The notes below the pieces were generated by a model that had not been told where the DNA came from, did not search any database, and was given only the letters and a program-made list of their open reading frames with translations. From contig JAUJYZ010001585.1 in assembly GCA_033675265.1 (NCBI GenBank), positions 1 to 64,000 of the forward strand: a stretch of DNA of 64,000 nucleotides, read 5' to 3'. Every line of letters starts with the position of its first letter. The first letter of the stretch is position 1. Below are positions 13,144 through 23,675 of the stretch, one piece after another. Origin of the DNA: Actinostola sp. cb2023 (Eukaryota; Cnidaria; Anthozoa; Actiniaria; Actinostolidae). Both the position numbers and the translations under genes were made by a program.

Positions 13144-14984
13144 ACTGTTGTTACTGCTGCTGTTGCTGGTGCTGTTGTTGATGCTGTTGTTGATGCTGTT
13201 GTTGCTGTTGTTGTTGCTGCTGTTGTTGCTGTTGTTGTTACTGTTGTTGTTGCTGCTGCTGTTGTTGTTGTTGCTGCTACTGTTGTTACTGTTGCTGTTG
13301 TTGTTACTGTTGTTGTTGCTGCTGCTGTTGCTGTTGTTGGTGCTGTTGTTAATGCTGTTGTTGCTGTTGTTGTTGCTGCTGTTGTTGCTGTTGTTGTTAC
13401 TGTTGTTGTTGTTGCTGCTGCTGTTGTTGTTGTTGTAGTTGCTGCTGCTGTTGTTGCTGCTACTGTTGTTACTGTTGCTGTTGTTGCTGCTGTTGTTACT
13501 GTTGTTGTTGTTGTTGATTATGATCATAGTAGTGGTGGTGCAGGAGCTTGGTGGTAACACTGGTGTTGGTGTTGATGTTGCTATTGTTATTTTATGATGA
13601 TGATAACACTGGTAATGATGATGATGATGTTTAGTCGTTGAGTACGATCATCTTTGTATCGGCTTTGATAATGATGACCAGTAGTTAGAATGAGTTGATC
13701 AACACATTTTCATGGCGACTGCTTTGGTTTGTTTGACCTCTCGCACAACAAACTGATACTCAACCAACTGAGCAAACCGGGCGGCGATTCTCCTTTAATT
13801 TCTCCGCCAAGAATACAGTTCTGTCCAACACAACCCAATTGTGAACAGTAGTAGGATATCCACGATGAAGTGAACCATTAATACCCACTCGCTCGCTTTC
13901 TTTCTCTGTAGATGAAGAAAGGGTTGGAACAGTTGTACAAGAAAGTCGAGAAGCACCTGTGTGACGAAGAGAATCTATTGCAGGTTGGAGAATGATAGTT
14001 GCACAAATACCCTGTTTGTAGCATACTCGAGAGTCTAGCAAGAGCAACGCTGGACTCTCGAGCATGTGTTTGTAGAGGTTCCTATATTGCTTGATATCAG
14101 TAAACGTCATTTCCGGTCTCATGAGGAATGGTCACCAGCTGAATTGCACCTTTTCAATTGCTTGATTTCATTAGACGTCACTTCCGGTCTCGTGAGGAAT
14201 TTTCATCAGCTGAATTGCACCTTTTCAATAGAATACACTTTGCTTGGTAGCACATGGAGGGCAGTGTTTGCCCATCGTTTGAAGCAAATAATGAGATTCA
14301 AGGAGTTTTAACAGCTGATTGAAACCAAGCAATAGAATACTCTCAGTCTGCTTGATAGTAGTCTCCTATGCACCCATTCTTAGTTTCGGGATCCCTGTGC
14401 TCCCTCTCCACAAGAGAGAGGGAGAGGGAGCACAGGGATCCCGAAACTAAGAACGGGTGCATAGGAGACTAGCTTGATAGCACATGGGGGCAGTTTTGCC
14501 CCTCGGTCGAAGGTAAATAATGAAGTTCAAGGACTTTTAACAGCTGATTGATATCAAGCAATATTCTGATTTTTGGTCGTACAAATTGGAAATGCTTTGC
14601 ATTGTATTGAGCAAAACTGAACACGCTGGAACAATGGTACAATTCTAGACGCTCTCATTCTTTTCCCTTCCCTCCTTCTTTCCTCCCCCACATTCCTACA
14701 AAGCCGGCTGCGCTAGCCACTTCAACGAGTATCTGAGAAGACACAGGAAGCGAGCACTCCAGGAAATCATAGGTGCTTCTATGCACCCTACTGAGTTTTC
14801 AAGGTAGTTGAAAATGCTTTATCTTTTTTAGGTCATTTGGAATTCATTACAAAAACAGTTCATCGAACAGTACAAGCATTTTGGAGATCTCATCGACCGT
14901 TGTTATCCTGGGTCCAAGATCACCCTAGAGTACACCATTGAAGATGTATTGATGCATTTCTCAAATATCGCTTCATCTCATTGA
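2275..14984 (+). CDS. EXOC1: Exocyst complex component 1 (Sec3), 3' half, 16 exons
   Basis: Exocyst subunit that helps tether secretory vesicles to the plasma membrane. Coding exons: 2275-2422, 3530-3623, 4298-4536, 5140-5235, 5333-5400, 6176-6214, 6537-6575, 9567-9647, 9812-9947, 10571-10654, 11857-12010, 12240-12260, 12455-12579, 12716-12838, 13912-13983, 14832-14984. All junctions are GT-AG and the phases chain correctly. About 555 residues are present. Strong family matches by eye are [26 protein letters not shown] ([16 protein letters not shown]), [22 protein letters not shown]-like ([19 protein letters not shown]), [11 protein letters not shown] and a C-terminal ASSH. Residues before about 400 of the usual 890 lie upstream of the window. 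The exon at 4298 encodes a Ser-rich linker. The exon at 2275 contains a one-base frame disruption near 2382 (see findings). Family assignment is firm. Confidence 0.95.
3687..3795. repeat. CAA/TAA microsatellite
   Basis: Short runs of CAA and TAA triplets in the EXOC1 intron after the exon ending at 3623. Confidence 0.85.
3903..3989. mobile_element. Small foldback element
   Basis: AGCCTGATTTTCAGA at the left pairs with TCTGGAAATCAGGCT at the right; inner arms GTGTCATATGCTG and CAGCATATGACAC also pair. Intronic in EXOC1. Confidence 0.6.
4659..4880. mobile_element. Foldback element, about 220 bp
   Basis: Both arms are over 80 bp. Outer arms TTAGGGAGCTTAAGCAG and TGCTTAGGCTCTCTAA pair, and inner ATGATGTTCGAAACGA pairs with TCGTTTCGAACATCAT. 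Lies in the EXOC1 intron 4537-5139. Confidence 0.7.
6762..7076. mobile_element. TTAA-flanked palindromic MITE, copy 1
   Basis: Flanked by TTAA at 6758-6761 and 7077-7080. The arms are inverted copies (GATTTGAGCTTTGCATTTGC at the left, GCAAATGCAAAACTCAAATC at the right). The related copies are at 43354-43744 and 49918-50363, with a divergent relative at 57068-57548. TTAA target duplications are typical of piggyBac-type transposition. Lies in the long EXOC1 intron 6576-9566. Confidence 0.7.
7775..9275. repeat. 47-bp satellite array in an EXOC1 intron
   Basis: Nearly identical 47-bp units containing GATTACCAGATCCTAGAGC, about 26 copies. The few variants are single substitutions (TTTTAG or TTTCAG; AGCCTC or AGCGTC). 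A foldback element interrupts the array at 7971-8229. Confidence 0.95.
7971..8229. mobile_element. Foldback element inserted into the 47-bp array, hAT-like duplication
   Basis: Terminal inverted repeats ACTGCCTCGTACCCAGTCGC at the left and the exact complement at the right. The satellite sequence ATGTTTT flanks both sides, giving a 7- to 8-bp target duplication that fits hAT-type insertion. The interior is G-rich on the left and C/T-rich on the right. No transposase, so non-autonomous. Confidence 0.85.
10364..10443. repeat. (TAA)n microsatellite
   Basis: About 26 uninterrupted TAA/ATA triplets. The following AGCGCTCTTACAA resembles the tail of a retroposon inserted on the minus strand, but no coding part is seen. 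Confidence 0.9.
10733..11790. repeat. 14-bp polypyrimidine array, about 1 kb
   Basis: Tandem units of TTTCCCTTTCATCCTC type, with blocks of sub-variants (TTCCATCC, TTTCATCC, TTCCGTCC, TTTCGTCC). The plus strand is almost purely pyrimidine. It fills the EXOC1 intron 10655-11856. A 373-codon plus-strand frame and several minus-strand frames here are repeat artefacts. Confidence 0.93.
12888..13530. repeat. TTG/CTG triplet tract
   Basis: Mixed TTG, CTG and related triplets for over 600 bp, with internal block duplications. Lies in the EXOC1 intron 12839-13911. It yields poly-Leu, poly-Val, poly-Cys and Asn/Ser frames that are not genes. Confidence 0.93.
13730..13790 (-). mobile_element. Possible tRNA-related SINE head fragment
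   Basis: On the minus strand GCTCAGTTGGTTGAG resembles a tRNA A box, with a weak B-box-like AGGTCAAACAAACC about 30 bases on. No complete tRNA cloverleaf can be drawn. Low confidence. Confidence 0.25.
14359..14471. mobile_element. Near-perfect foldback element
   Basis: AGTCTCCTATGCACCC at the left pairs with GGGTGCATAGGAGACT at the right, and the inner GGGATCCCTGTGCTCCCTC pairs with its complement. It interrupts a local repeat around 14090-14560 (GATATCA, GTCACTTCCGGTCTCGTGAG and TCAGCTGAATTGCACC recur). Confidence 0.75.
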
Positions 14985-15191
14985 GAGATGATTATATTGT
15001 CGTTTTAAGAGCAAGTGGAGGGAGATGTCGACCTAGTGAATGGAAAGCTTGAATTTTGGATCTTCATATGGTCATTCAGGCGATCATTCTATTCCAACTG
15101 CATAGTTTGAACTATTGAAGTGAACAAACGAGTTGAACAAAAATATTGTATAAAAAGTGTAAAATTTAGTCAGAGCAATGGATTTTAAATG

Positions 15192-15197
15192 AATAAA
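15192..15197 (+). terminator. Poly(A) signal for EXOC1
   Basis: Canonical AATAAA 208 bp after the EXOC1 stop codon, before the NUDT6 start. The only strong candidate in the 412-bp gap between the two genes. Confidence 0.7.
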
Positions 15198-15321
15198 GTG
15201 AACAAAAATGCAACTTTCTCCAATCTGCGCTTATTAATCGACGCACTGTTAGACTATGTGCGCACTGCGCAAACTAAGTTTTGTTGCTAGTTTCTGGGAT
15301 CCCTGTGGTAAGACGTGCAAA

Positions 15322-15360
15322 ATGGCGGACGAAGTCGTCTTCGGCCAAGTTCTTGCGTAA
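15322..15360 (+). promoter_or_regulatory. Upstream ORF in the NUDT6 5' leader
   Basis: A 12-residue frame (ATGGCGGACGAAG start, TAA stop) lies 36 bp before the NUDT6 start. The AAAATGGCGG context also resembles the YY1/initiator motif common at animal promoters. If the leader starts upstream of 15322, this frame could dampen NUDT6 translation. Transcription start is not visible. Confidence 0.45.
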
Positions 15361-15396
15361 GAACTAGTTTAGTGGTTAAGCAACCTTCATTATAAA

Positions 15397-18300
15397 ATGT
15401 ACAAGAACCTTTTAAGACCCCGATTTCATATCGGTAAGCTGTTGAACGGCTTCACGTTTTCTAGACCATTTTCCAGCAGCAAAAATTTGTGCCATGCGAT
15501 GGATTTGAAGTGGAGACGTGTGCCGTTCAATGGAATCAGTACTGACCTCGAACAATTACCACAAGACACTGCCTCGAGAGAGTTCTCTAAGATACTGAAA
15601 GGTAAAGGGCTTAGTGAAGGGGTATTTGTTTTGGTCGACGGATAAAAAAAACTTATTTCACAGCATGAATTCGCTGTTGAGTCAATGTCTAATCCAAAGT
15701 CCAGAGTTCAACTCAAAGTCGTGACACATAAATGTAGCGTACACCACGTAGCACGTGGTGTTTTATGTACCTCTATTCTTGTGAAAGGATCGTTTTGGAT
15801 TTGTAAATGATATTTTAAAAGAGATTGTGATTTTTCTAGAGGGGTGGACCATTAGAAATGTTGGGAGGGGGGTGACAATTCCCCCAAAAAAACAGTAAGC
15901 TTAATGCAAGAACTCTACCACCCCCGGTGTATGAAATCGATAATCGATATCAATCGATATCAATTAATCGATTGATATTGGAAATCGATGACCAATCGAT
16001 GAAACAAAAATCTGTGACCTTTGATCGATTGTTATCGATTGCCCTAAAATAGATCGATTTTCATCGATTTTCATGGAACCTAAGTGTTGACGGTTCGAGT
16101 GTCCATACTGTAATAGGTTATAATGATTATTATTCAAAAGTCTAGGCTTATTTGACATTGTCAGTTCTTATTGTTCTTCCAATTCCTCACGAATAGTACA
16201 ATAGAGGCCTTCTTTTTCTTGTACTGAACCTGATTACAATCGATCGATGATCGATTTTCATCGATTGTCATTTTTCTTGTGTGACTATCGATTGGTGATC
16301 GATTGGCCAAAACCAATCGATATCAATCGATTAATTATATCGATTATGATCGATTGTTCGATTGGTTTTCCGATCATCGATTGTCATCGATTGCGTACAC
16401 CGGGTACCACCCCAAAAAAAAGAGCTACACAACTCCAAAAAAAATCCTGCAGAGAAACGGGAAGAAAAAAATAAAAATAAAGAAAAAAATGGTTCACCCC
16501 TAAAATGAAGCGTGATATAAATATCAGATTAACACATTTGAATACTAACAATGGGCTGGAAAAAATGCATGGAAATATATCACACACACTGAGGAAATTG
16601 GGGGAGACCTTCAGAAGTGGTAAGAATGATTGTGCACAGGCTTCCTAGAACATGGAGTTAGATAGGTTTTTTAGGCGCCCAGATAAACGAGTGGAGGGCT
16701 CGGCTCGTTTTTTTGAAAAGATAATAATAATTTACATGTATATTAAGAGGAGATTTTTTACGAACGCGCGTATTGAGCGCCAAAAACCAATAGCAAGGAG
16801 AATACGTTTTGTACAAGGCTAAAACTGCTTTAGCAAAGAGTTCAAGCTATTTGGGATGGTTTTTGACCGGTAAAAGTGAAATTAGAGTGTTAATCCAAAG
16901 TGAAAATTTGATTTGAAAACTGTCCACATGGGCTAGATCTGTATATTTACTATTATTGCTGATGTTTTCCCCTGAATTAGCTCAAATTTAAAACAAAAAG
17001 CAGGAAAATGGCTTTGTACAATGCTAAAACAGCTTTAAACAGACAATTTACTTTGTTTTTAATAGTTTGTGCTTAGTTAAAATAAAATTAGAGTGTTAAT
17101 CCAAAGCGAAAATCGAAAGTCAAACTGTTCAAAAGCGCTCGTTTTTGGCGCTTTTCGCGGATATTACGCGATGTTCAAATAAATATCCTCTTAACATGTT
17201 CCTTTCCAGTTGAAGAATAATTTTATAAAATGAAAATAAATTACTTGAGAATCTAGTAGTTTCGGCAGTGCTCAAGTACAACTGAACTTCAAGGTCGAAC
17301 TAAATTGTCTTGTATTGTAAAAGTAGGTCACTTATTCAAAATAGGATCTGAGCCCATTTTGAGCCTGCTCCGCTGCCTTGTAATGTCAGTGTGTTGTGGA
17401 TACTGTATACATTTCCATGCCTTACATTTAGTTGACAGAGAATTCTGGCTGTGACTATAGCTAATTTGGTAATGTTGTTTAATTGATAGTGTGAAAACTG
17501 AAATTGCTGATGATCAGTAGCAATTTTGAGCTCAGCTTAATCTGAACTAATAGGCTGATTAACGCTAACCCAGGAATCAAAATTAATTCTAGATTAACCC
17601 ATTGACTCCTACACCAGCCGAAACCGGCCGTAAACATCGATACTGCTTTGAAAATTTCTAACTTTCTGAATTTTCGTCACATCGATCTCATGGCCAGTTA
17701 TTAGTGACAACTAGATAACTCTTCATATTTTAACCTCAAGTAAACTGACTTACATTTACAGGTCCGATTTCTGGGCATTAGTTCAATTTGTTTTCCATAA
17801 AAATCAAAAATGCGTATGCTTGTTTTTGATGCAATTTTACACCTCGAAAATGAACGACATTTGACTTGGATTTTCTTCCAAAATACATCCTTGCGAAACA
17901 AAATGCCACTTTCTCAGCAAACTTCCATCTCTCCTTGATATATTCGTGAATTTTTCCCTCTCTCTTCCTTAACTCGCCGAACAATAGCCATTTCCTTAGG
18001 ACCACTTTCGCTAACACGTGTTTTCCTTCTGTATGCCCGAAAAGGATGCCGGGAACATCCGGGAGTTTTCAACAGAAAGCATCCCGCCCTATCCGTTTTT
18101 TAGACTTTTATAGAGTGCCGAGCCACAGGCAAAATATTGCACCGGTTGCATTCTTTACAAGTCCAAAGTCACCAAAAATGCCTTTGTAGGTCCTGCAATC
18201 CACCACAGAACAACCAGAGAGACGATTTCACAATTGAGTCCACCATTTTGAATTTTGTAATGGCAGTGCCGACATGTCTTCGTGAAAATCGTTTCTCGCT

Positions 18301-21300
18301 GCTGGGTTCTTTCAGCAGAACGGTCTCTACCACACCAGTCAAGCTTAATGATGCTGTCCTGGGGGCTTCTGTGGTAAATAATGGCTATAAACACTCTAAA
18401 AATGCAAAATTGGCCTCTTTGAGTAGTGAACACTACTAGCCCCTACGAGCTCCCAAGAAGAAAGACAGCACACGTGAAGACGCGAGCCCACGGGCATTCA
18501 GAACTGTCAAGATTTCCATGGAAACCCCTTATATGGAATCGAAATTTCCTACGATGTGATTAGGTCCAGAAAATCGCTAAAAAACTCAAAATAGCTCAGG
18601 AGCGAATGGGTTAATGTACATTAAATAGACTAATCCCTACCCTGGTTCCAGAGGCTATGTCACACTCTCTAACGCTTTGCGGCGAAAATAACGTATTAGA
18701 GCTTGACAGAGCTTCTGGAACCAGGGTATCAATAGCCAGGGCCAGGCCTGTACCTTATTGTGCATGTTCTTTTGAGTTTAGATAGTATAGAAACATGGAA
18801 AAAGGATGGTAAAAAGGCAATGTGGATCCGTGTACCTGTAGAGAAGAGTCATCTCATACCCACTGCATTCAAGAATGGTTTAGAATTTCATCATGCCGAG
18901 AAGAATTATTCCATGTTATTCCGATGGCTACCTGAAAAGCTAGAATGTAAAGTACCAGTATACGCTACTCACCATGTTTTGGAGTTTCAGGTAACTGGTT
19001 TTACCACAGTTTACACTGAAATAACAAGCATAAATTAAGCCAGACTTGCAGACTAATCCTGTATTAACTAGAGAAAGGGTGGCTTGTAAAACAGAACAGA
19101 GGTGACTTATAATTAGGACAGTTGACACCGCGACATACATGTAAGCATCATAAACACAAGCAACATACATAGACTTGGGTGCCATCATTTATGCAACTTT
19201 GGGTGTGAGAAAAGACATGTACCATAAAAGAGTACATCGAATTTTTAATGTCAGTCTGTGTATACATGTTGCGTATGCTTATGCATGGTTGTACCGCTAG
19301 TGCGAACCAGGCTTAAAATAAATTATTGAATCTGCATACAGTACATTGCAAGCTTTAGCCATGCTGTGAAAGTCAGCCATTTTTTGGCCCTCGAGCCACA
19401 AGGTCGGCTGACCTCCGCAGGCTATGCAAGCTTCCGATGCTGTTACCATCATGCATATTATTACGTACATTGTTTTGAATTTTAGGTTTTGTTTTTCTGT
19501 TTGAACAGGGCTCGTTCTTAATGACAGAACTGGTGAAGCGTTGTTAGTACAGGATAAAAAGAAAGTATGAATGAATGTTTTTAGATAATTTATTTTTTTA
19601 TGGTTAAGATATTGGTGGTGGTGATGATCATGATGAATGATGGTAGTTAGATGAAGGACAGATGTTCAGCAATATTGTTTTTCCCACTGGCCTTAATAGA
19701 TAGAAATTCAGCCTGATAATTACAGTGACAGTTATAATATAATGATGATAATTACAGTGACAGTTATAATATAATGATGATAATTACAGTGACAGTTATA
19801 ATATAATGATGATAATTACAGTGACAGTTATAATATAATGATGATAATTACAGTGACAGTTATAATGATAAATAAATATAATGATGTTAATAACAGTGAC
19901 AGTTATAATATAATGATGATAATTACAGTGACAGTTTATACTATAATGATGATAATTGTGACAGTTATAATATAATGATGATAATTACAGTGACAGTTAT
20001 AATATAATGATGATAATTACAGTGACAGTTATAATATAATGATGATAATTACAGTGACAGTTATAATATAATGATGATAATTACAGTGACAGTTATAATA
20101 TAATGATGATAATTACAGTGACAGTTATAATATAATAATGATGATAATTACAGTGACAGTTATAATATAATGATGATAATTATAGTGACGATAATAATAA
20201 TAATATGATGGTGATGATGGTGGTGATGATAATGATGATGTTGGTGGTGGTAATGTTGGTGATTATGATGATGTTGGTGATTATGATGATGTTGGTGATT
20301 ATGATGATGTTGGTGATTATGATGATGTTGGTGGTGATGATGTTGGTGATGGTGATGATGATGATCTGATGAGAGCCTGTGTTACCAGCTCTCGGGTGGA
20401 GATAAGGAGAGCCTTCCCCTACCCTTAAGGGCCTGCTTTCATTGGCTTTGATGCCACCATGTCCCTATGTTATAACTTAGTGTAACTTGTTCTTAATTGT
20501 TTCCCAGTATACCATAGGAACAACCAGAAAATCATTTTGGAAGTTTCCTGGTGGACTTTCAGAAGAAGGAGAAAACATTGGTGAGAAAAGATCCTGTTTT
20601 ATTAGTAACTTACAATAAATTATTATTATTGCCGAGTTCTTCTGATTAAGTGACTTTACTTTTCTTTTAGGAACAACTGCTGAAAGAGAGATTTTTGAAG
20701 AGACTGGTGTCAAATCAGGTAGGGCATATAATAAATAATTAAATTATTTTATATAGAGCATAGATTTATTCATAAAGCACTTCACAAAAGAAAGCTAAAC
20801 TATTAAATTGCTTGGCTCAATTGGTTAGATCTTGCACTGGCATGTGTACGGGATTTTTAGGAGCCTGGGCGTAACTAGGCTCAGTATATATCCAGCAGTA
20901 TCCAGCCACTGGGGTTTCTTGTGCCCGCGATACGATACTTGTGGGCGCAGGAAGCCCCAGTGGCTGGATACTGAGCCTAGGGCTTAACAGGATCTCTTAA
21001 TGTGTACCTTTACGTTTTCTATGAAAGTCCTTGACATACATCATTGTTAGTATATATAAAAGACAATAGAGTCGTTTTCGTATGAGTGGGAAACCTATGG
21101 CACGGAGTTACAGTCACGGTACGGAATCGAAGACATTGTATTCAACCAATCACAGCGCACAAAATCATTACTCAACCAATCAGAATGCTTGGATACGGCA
21201 CAGTCGCAGCACGGTACCATCACCGCACGAAACATACTGTAACTACTTCCCACTCCTGCGAAAATGACTCTATATCAACTCTTACAAGTACACTAGCTAC

Positions 21301-21731
21301 CGGTAGCTACTTTTTTGTCATTTATTAAAAACCTTTTAAATGATTAATTATCTTTTCAACTAGAATTCCAGTCTGTACTCCTATTTCGTCAACATCACGA
21401 AATGAAATCCACCTTCAACAAGTCTGACATCTACGTGGTATGTAGAATGAAACCCGTCACGTATGACATTATTTTGTGTAATGATGAAATCTTGGCGTGC
21501 GAGTGGATGCACCTCGACGACATCATAAGCCATCCCGACACAACTCCATTGACAAAACTTGCTGCTAAACTTACGGTAAATGGAATGAAGTATGGATTCC
21601 AGCACTTTGATATTTCGGCTAGTGAAATGAGGTCATGGGTTGACCCTTCCAAGACATTTTTCATTTTCCATAGAACGCTAGATAATGTTGATACATTGAG
21701 CGAACAGAGCAATGCCAATGTTACAGGATGA
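15397..21731 (+). CDS. NUDT6: NUDT6-type Nudix hydrolase, complete, 6 exons
   Basis: Predicted 321 residues (human NUDT6 is 316). Exons: 15397-15601, 18782-18997, 19509-19564, 20508-20580, 20671-20718, 21364-21731. Phases chain only if exon 2 uses the donor at 18998 rather than the stronger-looking GTAACT at 18991, because exon 3 must read VTGLVLND. The N-terminus (MYKNLLRPRFHIGK, then FSRPFSSSK) is basic and hydroxylated without acids, as in a mitochondrial presequence. An N-terminal NUDT6 region (MWIRVPVEKS, FHHAEKNYSM) follows. The Nudix box is intact in exons 4 and 5: G, five residues, E, seven residues, REIFEETGV. These residues bind the metals and catalyse hydrolysis of X-linked nucleoside diphosphates. 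The natural substrate is not evident from sequence. Assignment is firm. Confidence 0.93.
15924..16403. mobile_element. ATCGAT-rich foldback element
   Basis: Terminal CCGGTGTATGAAATCGAT pairs with ATCGATTGCGTACACCGG. The interior has about 20 ATCGAT or ATCGATT palindromes. Intronic in NUDT6 (intron 15602-18781). No coding frame of significance. Confidence 0.7.
16734..17199. mobile_element. Foldback element with internal duplication
   Basis: Ends ACATGTATATTAAGAGGA and TCCTCTTAACATGT pair, and GCGCCAAAAACCA pairs with GTTTTTGGCGC. An internal direct repeat carries ATTAGAGTGTTAATCCAAAG near 16880 and near 17088. Confidence 0.6.
17598..18610. mobile_element. piggyBac-like non-autonomous element, 1.0 kb
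   Basis: Bounded by TTAA at 17594-17597 and 18611-18614. Termini CCCATTGACTCCT and AGGAGCGAATGGG are inverted repeats starting with CCC, as in piggyBac elements. No transposase is visible; internal open frames (up to 100 codons) look random. Inserted in NUDT6 intron 1. Confidence 0.7.
18638..18728. mobile_element. Small foldback element
   Basis: TACCCTGGTTCCAGA at the left pairs with TCTGGAACCAGGGTA at the right, 50 bp upstream of NUDT6 exon 2. Confidence 0.6.
19725..20190. repeat. 32-bp minisatellite in NUDT6 intron 3
   Basis: Units containing GATGATAATTACAGTGACAG, about 14 copies, with a few indels around 19865-19960. Confidence 0.92.
20195..20370. repeat. GAT/GGT triplet tract
   Basis: GATGATGTTGGTGATTAT-type units following directly on the 32-bp array in the same intron. 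Confidence 0.88.
20813..20865 (+). mobile_element. Possible tRNA-related SINE head fragment
   Basis: TTGGCTCAATTGGTTAGAT resembles a tRNA A box. No convincing B box or tail follows before a foldback at 20875. Low confidence. Confidence 0.25.
20875..20980. mobile_element. Small foldback element
   Basis: CTAGGCTCAGTAT at the left pairs with ATACTGAGCCTAG at the right, and CAGCCACTGGGG pairs with CCCCAGTGGCTG. NUDT6 intron 5. Confidence 0.65.
21069..21270. mobile_element. TA-flanked MITE (GAGTCGTTTTCG family), copy 1
   Basis: Termini GAGTCGTTTTCGTATGAGTG and its near complement at the right, flanked by TA on each side as in Tc1/mariner-type insertions. Interior carries palindromic GGTACGG/CCGTACC-like blocks and two CCAATCA motifs. 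At least eight members lie in this window. NUDT6 intron 5, about 90 bp before the last exon. Confidence 0.8.
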
Positions 21732-22348
21732 ATATGCTGAGGAGTTTATATCATTTATAACTTTTTAGATGATTTTTTATATCACTGTTGTTCAGTGTTG
21801 GAAACTGTCTGCAAAAGTCGTGAGAGTTGATATTTTGTGACTTTTACAGTACCTGGGTACTCCCAGTCACAGTTTCCACCAAATCATAATGCATGTGTAT
21901 ATTATAGTGATACACATGTCTGTGACAGAGCCGTGACAGTCACAGAAATGTTGAACTGAATTCAACTGCCTGGCCATCTGTCACAGATCGTCGCAGGCAC
22001 TGTTATGTACAATTTAATGAGAAATGAGATTTAAAATACTCATTCAAATATTCTAAGCACAGGGTAAAGCACGGAGTGAAATTATGCCAAAGATCGCCAA
22101 TTGAGTTCATTAACTATTAGTTCTTTGACTTTATTGCATAGAAATATTCAAGTAAACTCAAACACTAGATAAAACTAAATCGGTAATGCACTGTCTAAAG
22201 TAGCATGTGAGAAACTAGTTCAAATAAGTGAATACACCACATTTCACCCAGTCGTATATTTTTCAGATAATAATAAATAATTATAATAATTATAATAATT
22301 GTTCATAATTATAAACTTAGGAAGTTTTAATTGCAAATAGCACCATCA

Positions 22349-22490
22349 GCTCCCTACAAGAACAACCTATTAGTGATAGATCTCTGCACAAAATCTAAAA
22401 TCAAAACCCAAATTCTCGTCTGAAATTCAAAGACTCCAGAGGAGAATTTTTAAAAATCACTTACTCTGTTCTTGCAGGGAGCCCTTCAAT
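22349..22490. mobile_element. Foldback MITE, CTCCCTGCAAGAA family, copy 2 (degenerate)
   Basis: Left end AGCTCCCTACAAGAAC, right end TTCTTGCAGGGAGCCC. Lies in the gap between NUDT6 and the convergent minus-strand gene. The rest of 21732-23492 holds no exon I can support. Confidence 0.6.
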
Positions 22491-23492
22491 TACTGGAGCG
22501 CTTCAAGGGGCTTGTGTCACCTGTCACATGACTTTTTAAACTTTCACCGAAGGCAAACGAAAATATCATAACTTGAAAAGCATACTAAAATTAGTAATCA
22601 AGCAAATAAGACAAAAGTTAAAGGCTTTCAAAGTTTCCTGCTTTGACAAGGATTTGTATGGGTTTTTCGCTTGGAGGGCAAGCGTTGCCTTCCAACATAC
22701 ATTTCCATACAAAAAAGGCATAGGTTGAATGCCTGTAACTATTGCCCTATTTACTTACTTCCCTTCAAACTTTCCACTTTTACTAACTTTAGTATGCTCT
22801 TTCCAGTTATGGTATTTTCACTTGTCTTCAGCGAAAATTTAAAAAGTCACGTGACAGGTGACACAAGCTCATTACTGGGTTCATTTTTGTTAATACAATA
22901 AATATTATTGTATTCTGTTGCTTTAAACGAGCATTAAAAAAAACACTTTTACTTGAATCTAATATCATCTTGTAAGGTCAGTCACACATGACAGAATTGA
23001 TGACCCAAATAAGGTATTATAACACAGGTAATCCAACTGTTGTAACTTGCATAACTTCAACAATTGAAACTACCATACATTGTGTGTGTGGGAGCACAAT
23101 AAACATCAATAATTCTTTTCAAACTTACAAAGATAAAAACAGATTCTAAAGCCTTCTGTTGTATTCAATCATAATGGGTTTCGGTAACCAGGATAATAAT
23201 ATTGTCCAGAACACCATGTACATGTACATACATAGTGCCATGTACAAACTACATGTAAGATACATGTAGGCATCTTGAGTGCTTGCTCTACTGATACAAT
23301 GTAAAATGATGATCAAAATACTGACCAAAAGACAGTATATACAAGTAGTATGACCGTTTTTAAGGTCCTCTTTTGTTGACAGCCTTCACAGACATGCATC
23401 GATGAGTTGTAGACGATGTGATCTTGTGTTCAATAAACAGTTGTAATAACTACGTATTTTTTAAGACCTTTTCCAAGGACTGTTTTAACAAT

Positions 23493-23631
23493 TGAAGGGC
23501 TCCCTGCAAGAATGGAGTAAGTGACTTGTGATCAAAACCCAAATTCTCCTTTGAAATTCAAAGAGTCTGGAGGAGAATTTAGATTTTGATCAGAGATCAC
23601 TTACATTGTTCTTGCAGGGAACCCTTCAATT
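23493..23631. mobile_element. Foldback MITE, CTCCCTGCAAGAA family, copy 3
   Basis: TTGAAGGGCTCCCTGCAAG at the left pairs with CTTGCAGGGAACCCTTCAA at the right. Ends 45 bp from the stop codon of the minus-strand gene, so it may lie in its 3' UTR. Confidence 0.75.
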
Positions 23632-23675
23632 ACTTGACTAGCGAAACTAGCTTTTGCAGACTAATATTACTTTTG

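Noticed and set aside
12847..13560. Asn/Ser-rich minus frame and poly-Leu, poly-Val, poly-Cys plus frames
   Set aside because: Triplet repeat between two EXOC1 exons; all frames are low complexity.
13730..13790. Functional tRNA gene on the minus strand
   Set aside because: An A-box-like word is present but no cloverleaf, weak B box and no terminator; kept only as a low-confidence SINE fragment.
18991..19038. Strong-looking donor GTAACT at 18991 as the end of NUDT6 exon 2
   Set aside because: It breaks the frame into exon 3; the donor at 18998 restores the conserved VTGLVLND reading.
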